Positions 1 through 6,097 of a stretch of 8,639 nucleotides of DNA are shown in pieces (within the stretch, counting starts at the first letter, position 1; each line of letters begins with the position of its first letter). The DNA comes from Chloroflexota bacterium (GTDB taxonomy: Bacteria > Chloroflexota > Dehalococcoidia > GIF9 > UBA5629). Where the stretch lies: the NCBI GenBank assembly GCA_020354105.1, contig CP070642.1, positions 1,625,204 through 1,633,842 on the forward strand. Direction: 5' to 3'. Under the pieces are notes generated by a model. It made no database searches. It had not been told where the DNA came from and saw only the letters and a program-made list of their open reading frames with translations. A program made the translations under genes and the position numbers.

Positions 1-1212
1 ACAGCTACAGCAGTATTTGGATTAATTGGAATTCTCATCGTTATTGGCTTCCTGGCAGACTATCTTTTCAGGAAGACGAATTTCCCTGACATATTAATAT
101 TACTGGCATTAGGCTACTTGATGGGGCCTGTCTTTAAAATTATCGAACCATCTCAACTAGCCCCAGCTTCACAAATTATCGCCAGCCTGGCTTTAGTAGT
201 TATTCTATTTTGCAGTGGGCTAGAATTTGAATTATCAAAGGTTCTATCAAGCACACCTAGAGCAATATAACTGGTCACACTGGGAGTTGGAGTCAGCATA
301 GCCTCGATAGCAGCCGCTGCCTATTATCTGTTTCAGTGGCAACTGATGGACAGTTTACTGCTCGGAACTATTGTTGGTGGTACCAGCTCCGCCATAGTAA
401 TCCCATTGATAACCCGAGCCAGAGTCCCCGATCAAGTCAAATCTCTGTTGTCCATGGAATCTGTCTTAAATAGTCCCGTAATAATCGTCATGGCGCTGGT
501 AATTTTAGAAGTTATATGTAGCGGAAAAGCTGGAGTTGAAGTTTCAGTGGTTGCTCAGGCTATTGGTATACAGTTTGCACTCGGGCTTGCATCCGGAACA
601 GTTGTCGGATTTTTCTGGCTATGGATGCTGACAATACTGGAAAAGGAGAGCTATAGCGACATCTTGACTCTAGCTATCGTTTTTCTCTTCTATTTCTTTG
701 TAGAAACCATAGATGGCAGCGGGGTCATATTTGCCTTGGTCTTCGGTCTTATATTAGGAAACGGCGTTAGCGTAGCTAGGTTGTTGAGAATTAAACGGAC
801 AGTCGAGACCACCGCAATAATGAGGAGATTTCACTCGCAAATATATTTCTTCATAAAAACCTTTTTCTTTATCTACTTGGGGCTAATGATAACTTTTAGC
901 AATCCTACACTCGTTGTAATCGGCATCATTCTCTCTATCATACTCCTGTTTACGAGGTACATTGCAGTAATTTTCACTTCCATAGGAAACAGGTCTTTGC
1001 TAAGCAATATGGGCATACTAACCACAACATTAGCCAGGGGTGAAGCTGCCGCCGTGCTGGTCCAGATAGTCATTGCTGCGAACATTCATAATGCTTCTGT
1101 CTACCCCGACCTAATAATGGCAATCCTAGTAACTACTGTCATCACTTCAGCTGTGGGCATCCTTATCCTTGGCAGAGAATCCCCACAACCAGAGAACATC
1201 TACAAAACTTGA
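1..1212 (+). pseudogene. Cation:proton antiporter (Na_H_Exchanger family), interrupted by an in-frame stop
   Basis: Reading frame 1 is open from the first base to the TGA at 1210-1212 except for one TAA at 268-270 (codon 90). Translation on both sides aligns without gaps to the intact paralogue at 1387-2658, including ADYLFRK near the start, the ESVLN helix, and FHSQIYFFIKTFFFIYLG. The first base falls at about residue 2 of the paralogue, so only the start codon lies outside the window. At the stop the paralogue has Leu in the run ALLL, so a Leu TTA to TAA change would explain it. The family exchanges Na+ or K+ for protons across the inner membrane with about 12 helices. ATG at 346 could restart a 288-residue product, but it would lack the first helices and has only a weak ribosome site. 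The copy also has FCSGL where the paralogue has FEGGL, which suggests decay or altered function. A sequencing error at the TAA remains possible. Confidence 0.8.
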
Positions 1213-1243
1213 CAGCCTAATCATATATAACCGCTGTTCTTTA

Positions 1244-1252
1244 TGCTATAAT
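1244..1252 (+). promoter_or_regulatory. Candidate extended -10 promoter for the intact antiporter
   Basis: TGCTATAAT is a perfect extended -10 (TG, one base, TATAAT). No good -35 box lies 16-18 bases upstream (TATATA is present), which is tolerable for extended -10 promoters. A start near 1259 would give a leader of about 128 bases before the ATG at 1387. If real, the second antiporter is transcribed independently of the broken one. The region 1213-1386 holds nothing else I can name. Confidence 0.45.
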
Positions 1253-1386
1253 TCCGACTACAACTAGACTAGTTAAAGTCAGCTTTTTATATTATACTTC
1301 TCCAAATGCCTGACAATATTCGGGCACAAAACTTACAACTTATAAATATCACATAGCCAGACATTAGCGTACACGATATTTCAAAG

Positions 1387-2658
1387 ATGGAAGCATTACA
1401 AATTCTTGGGCTAATCGGTATTCTTTTAATTATCGGATTCCTTGCGGACTACCTCTTCCGAAAAACCGGCATTCCCGATATACTGATACTAATTGCGTTA
1501 GGCTTTTTGATAGGACCAGTTCTTTACATCGTCAATCCTTCCCAACTAGCTCCAGCATCACAGTTCATTGCTACCCTGGCAATCGCCATCATTTTGTTTG
1601 AAGGCGGCCTCAATCTACACCCTGGTACAATCTTGCGCACTGCACACAGAGCGCTGCTCCTGGTTTTCCTTGGTATCGGATTTAGTATGGCAGCAACAAC
1701 AGCCTTTGCTTACTATGTCCTGAACTGGGGATTTGCGAATAGCTTGCTGCTTGGTGCTATCGTGAGCGGCAATAGTCCCTCGATAGTAATGCCATTAGTC
1801 AGGCGTACCAGGGCCCCAAGTGAAGTCTCTTCACTATTGAACCTGGAATCAGCTCTAAATGGTGCACTTGTTATCGTCATAGCTCTAGTCATTTTGCAAA
1901 TAATAACTATCGGCACAGCCGACAGTAACGCATTCGCTACGGCAGCGAAAGCCATCAGTATAAGATTCTCTCTGGGAGCTGCAATAGGAGTCGTGGCAGG
2001 TATCATCTGGCTCTGGTTACTAACCAGACTCAAGAATGAGACTTACGACGACATACTAACGCTCGGTATCCTTTTTGTTCTTTACTTTGCCGTGGAGAGC
2101 ATTGACGGCAGCGGAGTCATCTTTGCCCTAGCCTTTGGTTTAGTACTGGGAAACGGTATCCGAATACCCAAACTATTCACAGTCAGGCGGACAATTGAGA
2201 CAACCGAGATAATGAAAAAATTCCATTCTCAAATGTCTTTCTTTATAAAGACATTCTTCTTCATCTACCTGGGAGTAATTATAACCTTCAATCAACCAGT
2301 CCTCATCCTTCTTTCATTCATCCTGTCTTTACTGCTTCTTTTTATCAGGTATTTTGCCGTACTGCTCAGTTGCGTAGGTAACAAAACTCTATCAGCCAAT
2401 TCAGGCTTGCTAACAACTATGTTACCCAGAGGACTATCTGCTGCTGTGATGGCCCAGATAGTGCTCAGTTCCGGCATTCCTGGTGCTTCATTTTATCCCG
2501 ATATTATCGTGGCCATTATTCTTATTACGGTCATAATCGCAGCGATAGGCATAATAATTACAGGCCGGAAAGTACACTACGAAAATAAACCACAACCAAC
2601 GCAAGCTGAAAACACTGGCATTCTAGAAGACAAACACGGTGACGACCAACTGCAATGA
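1387..2658 (+). CDS. Cation:proton antiporter, Na_H_Exchanger (CPA) family, intact copy
   Basis: The product is 423 residues and almost wholly hydrophobic up to about residue 393, consistent with 12 or so transmembrane helices and a short polar C-terminal tail of about 30 residues. Family marks include FEGGL at 71-75, the unwound-helix segment GNSPSIV at 128-134, the ESALNG segment at 154-159 and a PRG arginine at 348. The expected role is electroneutral or electrogenic exchange of Na+ or K+ for H+ at the inner membrane, for pH and ion balance. Compared with NhaP-type proteins (ESxxND, and Asp in the STD segment), the Glu and Asn are kept but both aspartates are replaced (Gly159, Ser130), so ion selectivity cannot be inferred. 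The ATG at 1387 has only a weak ribosome site but aligns with the start of the upstream paralogue. No regulatory TrkA domain is visible. It converges on rplL. Confidence 0.85.
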   Translation: MEALQILGLIGILLIIGFLADYLFRKTGIPDILILIALGFLIGPVLYIVNPSQLAPASQFIATLAIAIILFEGGLNLHPGTILRTAHRALLLVFLGIGFSMAATTAFAYYVLNWGFANSLLLGAIVSGNSPSIVMPLVRRTRAPSEVSSLLNLESALNGALVIVIALVILQIITIGTADSNAFATAAKAISIRFSLGAAIGVVAGIIWLWLLTRLKNETYDDILTLGILFVLYFAVESIDGSGVIFALAFGLVLGNGIRIPKLFTVRRTIETTEIMKKFHSQMSFFIKTFFFIYLGVIITFNQPVLILLSFILSLLLLFIRYFAVLLSCVGNKTLSANSGLLTTMLPRGLSAAVMAQIVLSSGIPGASFYPDIIVAIILITVIIAAIGIIITGRKVHYENKPQPTQAENTGILEDKHGDDQLQ

Positions 2659-2711
2659 AAAACCCGCCAAAGGCCGTTCGTCTTCTTGTTCCCAAATGAC
2701 CTTTGGCGAGT
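2655..2711 (-). terminator. Rho-independent terminator of the rplJL operon
   Basis: Read on the minus strand, ACTCGCCAAAGG pairs with CCTTTGGCGGGT (12 pairs with one G-U), followed directly by TTTTC. The loop is long, about 26 bases. On the plus strand two of these pairs are lost and the 3' side is not T-rich, so it serves mainly the leftward operon, about 77 bases past the rplL stop. It lies just after the convergent antiporter stop. Confidence 0.7.
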
Positions 2712-2787
2712 TATTTGACTTATCTGGTTATGTATTACACAGATTAAGTCTTAGGAATATCAAGCCCCAAAACTAAACCGGGAAACG

Positions 2788-3333
2788 CTACTTGATTTCC
2801 ACCTTAGCCCCGGCCTCCTCCAGCTTCTTCTTAGCAGTGTCCGCTTCATCTTTGTTGACGCCTTCTTTGACTGGTTTAGGGGCTCCCTCCACCAAATCTT
2901 TGGCTTCTTTCAGGCCAAGAGTAGTTACCTCTCGCACTGCCTTGATTACATTGATTTTATTCTCACCGATTTCCTTAAGGATTACAGTGAACTCCGATTT
3001 CTCCTCCTCGGCCGCTGCGGCTGCAGCTGGTGCACCGGCACCTCCTGGTGCTGCCGCCACCGCCACTGGTGCTGCCGCAGTCACCCCAAACTCCTCCTCC
3101 AACGCTTTCACTAAATCGGCTAGCTCCAAGACAGTCATACTCTTTACCATAGCTATAATTTCTTCTTTTGCCATAGCTTTAGCCCCTGCTGGCGAAGTTT
3201 CCTTAGCCTTAGATTGTTTCTTTGCCTTTGGTTCTTCGGCTTTCTCTCCTTCTGGTTCTTCGACCTTATCCTCCTCTGGTTGTTCGACCTTCTCTTCCTC
3301 CGGCTGTTCGGACTGAACTTTTTCCTCTGGCAT
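2788..3333 (-). CDS. rplL: Ribosomal protein bL12 (L7/L12) with N-terminal acidic/Lys/Pro extension
   Basis: This is the stalk protein of the large subunit, which recruits translational GTPases such as EF-Tu and EF-G. The core from Met54 to the end is a full-length 128-residue L7/L12: N-terminal dimer domain (MAKEEIIAMVKSMTVLEL), an Ala/Gly/Pro hinge, and a C-terminal domain with VILKEIGENKINVIKAVRE and GLKEAKDLVE. Before it lie 53 extra residues rich in Glu, Lys and Pro with tandem octads, which is not usual for the family. I start at the ATG 3331-3333 because GGAGG lies 6 bases upstream; the frame is open back to a TTG at 3346-3348, but that codon overlaps the ribosome site itself. The start is one base after the rplJ stop, so coupling is likely. 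An internal ATG at 3172-3174 with AGGGG 8 bases upstream could yield a canonical-length form. Confidence 0.95.
   Translation of the reverse strand: MPEEKVQSEQPEEEKVEQPEEDKVEEPEGEKAEEPKAKKQSKAKETSPAGAKAMAKEEIIAMVKSMTVLELADLVKALEEEFGVTAAAPVAVAAAPGGAGAPAAAAAAEEEKSEFTVILKEIGENKINVIKAVREVTTLGLKEAKDLVEGAPKPVKEGVNKDEADTAKKKLEEAGAKVEIK
3226..3297 (-). repeat. Tandem octad repeat inside the rplL N-terminal extension
   Basis: Three consecutive 24-base units encode EEKVEQPE, EDKVEEPE and GEKAEEPK (residues 13-36), preceded by a degenerate ten-residue copy. The DNA units are clearly related, for example a recurring GTCGAA core, so they probably arose by slippage or unequal exchange. The Lys/Glu/Pro pattern predicts a disordered or extended tail. 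Confidence 0.7.
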
Positions 3334-3334
3334 T

Positions 3335-3859
3335 TTATCCTCCTTCAACTTGTTTCATTCTTGCCTGCATAACATTCAAAAGACCGCGTAAAGGTGCGCT
3401 TAAAACATTATGCAAAGCTTGCAGCGGAGCATTCAACTGCCCCACGAATCTAGCAATGAGTACATCCTTCGATGGCATAGTAGCCAAATTAGCGATATCC
3501 TCAGCACTAAGAAGCTTATCACCCATAATACCGCCCTTGATTTGCAACACCGAACTCGCAGAGCGAATATGCTCTCTCAAAACCTGGGCAGGCTTAACCA
3601 CATCATCGTAGCCAAAAGCCATGGCCACAGGACCAGCCAGCAACGTCTCTAGTTGTTTTTTACCCGCTTTCTCAGCGGCAAACCGTGTTAGAGTATTTTT
3701 TATCACCCGATATTCTATACCCATATCGGTCAAACGCCGACGCAACTGTACCATTTCTTTCGCCGTTAGCCCACGATAATCTGTGGCTACAGCAATGGTG
3801 CATCGAGACAGGCTGGCAGCTAGCTCATCTATCATTTGTTCTTTTTTCTCTTTTAACAT
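3335..3859 (-). CDS. rplJ: Ribosomal protein uL10
   Basis: The product is 174 residues, normal for L10, which anchors L12 dimers to 23S rRNA at the GTPase centre. Recognisable segments are DYRGLTAKEMVQLRRRL near residues 28-44, then YRVIKNTL. The C-terminal helix, LQALHNVLSAPLRGLLNVM onward, is the usual L12-binding part. I start at ATG 3857-3859, with AGGAG 7 bases upstream. The frame stays open for 12 more codons, but that part falls in the attenuator hairpin and is leader RNA, not protein. The last residues EGG are encoded by the rplL ribosome site. Expression is probably controlled by the leader upstream. Confidence 0.97.
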   Translation of the reverse strand: MLKEKKEQMIDELAASLSRCTIAVATDYRGLTAKEMVQLRRRLTDMGIEYRVIKNTLTRFAAEKAGKKQLETLLAGPVAMAFGYDDVVKPAQVLREHIRSASSVLQIKGGIMGDKLLSAEDIANLATMPSKDVLIARFVGQLNAPLQALHNVLSAPLRGLLNVMQARMKQVEGG

Positions 3860-3872
3860 CGTCACACTCCTA

Positions 3873-3905
3873 AAAAATAAAAATCCTTGTGCCATGACAC
3901 AAGGA
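3873..3905 (-). terminator. Attenuator terminator in the rplJ leader
   Basis: On the minus strand TCCTTGTG and CACAAGGA form a perfect 8-base stem around a 6-base loop, followed by TTTTTATTTTTT. It lies 14 bases before the rplJ start, so it would stop transcripts arriving from rplA or starting in the leader, before rplJL. This fits the known control of L10-L12 synthesis by attenuation in many bacteria. Confidence 0.85.
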
Positions 3906-4005
3906 CCTTCGATCGAGTCCCGAAGAACTCGTCAGATCGCACCTCGGCAGGCACATTTTTAAGCCTTTCGGCACCCGCTATCATGGGCACAACATAGAAG
4001 CTACT
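3906..4005 (-). promoter_or_regulatory. Ribosomal L10 leader (autoregulatory mRNA structure)
   Basis: The 175-base gap between rplA and rplJ has the marks of the L10 leader RNA. The segment TGCCTGCCGAGGTGCGATC (minus strand, 3953-3935) resembles the conserved core of that leader, where the L10-L12 complex binds. Next comes a hairpin with 7 pairs, CGAGTTC and GGACTCG, closed by a C(UUCG)G tetraloop (3931-3914). The attenuator follows. A 5' segment reading TTGTGCCCATG (around 3992-3982) is complementary, apart from one bulged C, to CATGGCACAA in the terminator loop and 3' arm, giving a plausible antiterminator. Limits of the element are approximate. Confidence 0.75.
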
Positions 4006-4034
4006 ATTCAATTCCTAAAGAACTCAGGCCAAAA

Positions 4035-4736
4035 TCATGCTAACAGGGGCCTCAGGTCAAGCCTGATACCAGGCCCCATGGTAGTTGTTAAGAAAGCACT
4101 TTTAATATATTGTCCCTTAGCCCCACTGGGTTTAGCCTTCACTATAGCCTCCACCAACGCAGTCAAGTTTTCCAGCAGTTTAGCCTCGTCAAAGCTGGCT
4201 TTACCTATGGGCACATGAATAATCGCCGTCCTGTCCAGACGGAATTCCACCCGGCCCTTGCGAGCTTCGGCAATGGCTCTAGGCAAATCATCAGCCGCTA
4301 CAACTGTACCTGATTTAGGGTTAGGCATCAAACCCTTGCGCCCCAGTATTTTACCCAGCTTACCAACTTTGCCCATCATATCCGGTGTAGCTATAGTCAC
4401 ATCAAAATCAAGCCAGCCATCTTCTATCTTTTTAACAAGGTCATCACTGCCAACATAATCAGCCCCCGCCTCTTCAGCAGCTCTGGCTCCTTCACCCTGA
4501 ACGAAGACAAGAATGCGAACCTTCTTGCCTAAACCGTTAGGTAAAAGAGCTATTCCTCGCACCTGCTGGTCAGCACTTCTAGGGTCAACCCCCATCCTCA
4601 AGTGCATCTCGACAGTTTCATCAAAACCTGCAAAGGCTGCTTTCTTGGCCAATTCTACAGCCTCACGAGGCGTATATGCATTCTCTCTATTGACTAGCTT
4701 GGTTGCTTCCTTGTACTTCTTTCCTTTTGTTACCAT
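4035..4736 (-). CDS. rplA: Ribosomal protein uL1
   Basis: The 233-residue product matches the usual length of L1, which forms the mobile L1 stalk beside the E site and in many bacteria also represses its own mRNA. The family signature spans residues 115-144, IATPDMMGKVGKLGKILGR then KGLMPNPKSGT. The region around residues 59-71 reads VRGIALLPNGLGK, against the common VRG..LPHGTGK, a mild variant. The ATG lies 2 bases after the rplK stop and GGAG sits 5 bases upstream, so L11 and L1 are probably translated together. I saw no separate L1-binding leader. Confidence 0.97.
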   Translation of the reverse strand: MVTKGKKYKEATKLVNRENAYTPREAVELAKKAAFAGFDETVEMHLRMGVDPRSADQQVRGIALLPNGLGKKVRILVFVQGEGARAAEEAGADYVGSDDLVKKIEDGWLDFDVTIATPDMMGKVGKLGKILGRKGLMPNPKSGTVVAADDLPRAIAEARKGRVEFRLDRTAIIHVPIGKASFDEAKLLENLTALVEAIVKAKPSGAKGQYIKSAFLTTTMGPGIRLDLRPLLA

Positions 4737-4738
4737 AG

Positions 4739-5161
4739 TTACTCCACATCAATTCCCATACTTCGAGCGGTACCTTCAATAATCCGTGCTGCTCCTTCAA
4801 GGTCTACTGCATTCAAGTCTTTCATTTTGATTCGGGCAATCTCGTTAATCTTCTCGCGAGGCAATACGCCCACTTTTTCCTGTCCAGCAGTACTGCTAGC
4901 TTTCTCAATACTTAAGGCCTTTTTCAACAGGTCGGATGCCGGCGGTGTTTTAGTAATGAAAGTGAATGACCTATCCTCATATACAGTTATCTCCACCGGG
5001 ACAATAGACCCTGCCTGTGAGCCGGTCTGTTCGTTATAATCCTTGCAGAAAGCCATAATATTGACGCCATGCTGCCCCAAAGCGGGTCCAACTGGTGGGG
5101 CAGGGGTAGCTTTACCAGCCTCAATCTGAAGTTTAATGATAGCTTTAACTTTTTTTGCCAT
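4739..5161 (-). CDS. rplK: Ribosomal protein uL11
   Basis: The 140-residue product is full length for L11, which with 23S rRNA forms the GTPase-associated centre and the thiostrepton site. The N-terminal domain has the proline-rich APPVGPALGQHGVNIM (21-36). The C-terminal RNA-binding domain has KVGVLPREKINEIARIKMKD (96-115) and GAARIIEGTARSMGI (123-137). The ATG directly follows the nusG TAA with no gap, and AGAGG inside the last nusG codons serves as ribosome site. Confidence 0.97.
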   Translation of the reverse strand: MAKKVKAIIKLQIEAGKATPAPPVGPALGQHGVNIMAFCKDYNEQTGSQAGSIVPVEITVYEDRSFTFITKTPPASDLLKKALSIEKASSTAGQEKVGVLPREKINEIARIKMKDLNAVDLEGAARIIEGTARSMGIDVE

Positions 5162-5692
5162 TTACAACCTCTGCACCTGTAAAAAATCAAGTTCCACAGA
5201 TGTCTCTCGCCCAAAAAGTGTCAACATCACTTTTACCTTACCCTTTGCTACGTTTATCTCCTCGACCACACCAACGAAGTCAGTAAAGGGTCCATCAACT
5301 ACTCGGACGCTCTCACCCTTTCTGAAGCCCACTTTGACCTGAGGAGAGCCTTCAGCCCTCTTTAAGATAGCATGCACCTCGTCTTCAGACAGAGGCGTTG
5401 GTTTGTTTCCACTACCGACAAATCCGGTTATACCAGGTGTATTGCGCACCACATTCCAACTGTCATCATCCATCTGCATCTGCACCAAAACATAGCCAGG
5501 GAAGACCTTCTTGGCTACCGTGCGCCGCTGCCCGCCTCTGATTTCAATTTCCTCTTCTTTAGGTATTTCTATCTTGAATATCTTGTCCTCAGCATCCATA
5601 AACTTAATTCGTTGTTCTAGTGCCCTCTGGACTCGCTCCTCATAGCCAGAGTAGGTATGCACAATATACCATCGTTTGTTGCCGTTCTTCAC
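5162..5692 (-). CDS. nusG: Transcription elongation/termination factor NusG
   Basis: NusG binds the RNA polymerase clamp, suppresses pausing and links polymerase to Rho or to the ribosome. The NGN domain runs from KRWYIVHTYSGYE (6-18) through KKVFPGYVLVQM (61-72) and NTPGITGFVGSG (84-95). A KOW domain follows from about residue 126 (GESVRVVDGPF) to the end. I prefer the GTG at 5690-5692 (176 residues): it lies just past the secE stop and has GGTGGGGG about 8 bases upstream. A GTG at 5705-5707 would add five residues and overlap secE by 11 bases, but its ribosome site would abut the start. Its place between secE and rplK is the common bacterial order. Confidence 0.95.
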   Translation of the reverse strand: MKNGNKRWYIVHTYSGYEERVQRALEQRIKFMDAEDKIFKIEIPKEEEIEIRGGQRRTVAKKVFPGYVLVQMQMDDDSWNVVRNTPGITGFVGSGNKPTPLSEDEVHAILKRAEGSPQVKVGFRKGESVRVVDGPFTDFVGVVEEINVAKGKVKVMLTLFGRETSVELDFLQVQRL

Positions 5693-5696
5693 AACC

Positions 5697-5924
5697 CTAA
5701 CCCCCACCTAAGAGTACCCTGGCAACCAGCTCGGAGAAACCATAATCAAGCGCCCCAAGAAAGGCTCCCACCAAACCACATACAATGATAACCATGATGG
5801 TCAGACGCACGGTATCTCGCCTTGACGGCCAGGTTACCTTCCTCAGCTCACCTATAGTATCACCAATGAAGGCGAAACGAGACCTTTTCTTGGGGACAAT
5901 CTGGGGCTGAATCTTCTTGGTCAA
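5697..5924 (-). CDS. secE: Preprotein translocase subunit SecE
   Basis: This 75-residue protein is the short single-span form of SecE, the clamp around SecY in the inner-membrane translocon. It has a basic N-terminus (TKKIQPQIVPKKRSR), the conserved amphipathic segment ELRKVTWPSRRDT (26-38) and one membrane helix at about 41-60. The start must be the TTG at 5922-5924, since no ATG or GTG lies upstream of the conserved segment in this frame. The TTG follows the rpmG stop by 3 bases, so translation is probably coupled. GGAG lies 12 bases upstream, which is far, another hint of coupling. Confidence 0.93.
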   Translation of the reverse strand: MTKKIQPQIVPKKRSRFAFIGDTIGELRKVTWPSRRDTVRLTIMVIIVCGLVGAFLGALDYGFSELVARVLLGGG

Positions 5925-5927
5925 GGA

Positions 5928-6095
5928 TTACTTAGTCTCCCGATGGAGCGTGTGGATACGGCAACGAGGGCAATATCTCCTCAATTCCAACCGTTGAGGG
6001 TCATTCTTCTTATTCTTATCAGTGGTATATGTTCTCTCCTGGCACTGAGTGCACGCCAGATGAATGACACCACGCGACTCACCTTTTTTGGCCAT
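5928..6095 (-). CDS. rpmG: Ribosomal protein bL33
   Basis: This 55-codon gene fills the gap between tuf and secE. Its product begins MAKKGESRGVIHLACTQC and ends RYCPRCRIHTLHRETK. It is a normal-length L33, a small zinc-ribbon protein of the large subunit, with both cysteine pairs present (Cys15/Cys18 and Cys42/Cys45), so it is the zinc-binding type. The ATG lies 2 bases after the tuf TAA and has no clear ribosome site, so it is likely reached by ribosomes leaving tuf. The order rpmG-secE-nusG-rplK is widespread in bacteria. Confidence 0.95.
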   Translation of the reverse strand: MAKKGESRGVIHLACTQCQERTYTTDKNKKNDPQRLELRRYCPRCRIHTLHRETK

Positions 6096-6097
6096 GA

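Noticed and set aside
1209..1214. TTGACA at the end of the broken antiporter as a -35 box
   Set aside because: No -10-like sequence lies 16-18 bases downstream; the TATAAT at 1247 is 32 bases away.
3226..3297. Tandem repeats as a CRISPR array or mobile repeat
   Set aside because: The 24-base units are contiguous without spacers and encode in-frame octads of rplL.
2792..3316. 174-codon Ser/Ala-rich plus-strand reading frame over rplL
   Set aside because: Low-complexity shadow of the Ala/Glu/Lys-rich L7/L12 codons on the other strand.
3860..3895. N-terminal extension of L10 (MAQGFLFFRSVT)
   Set aside because: These codons fall in the attenuator hairpin and its U-tract, while the ATG at 3857-3859 has a good ribosome site and the family start.
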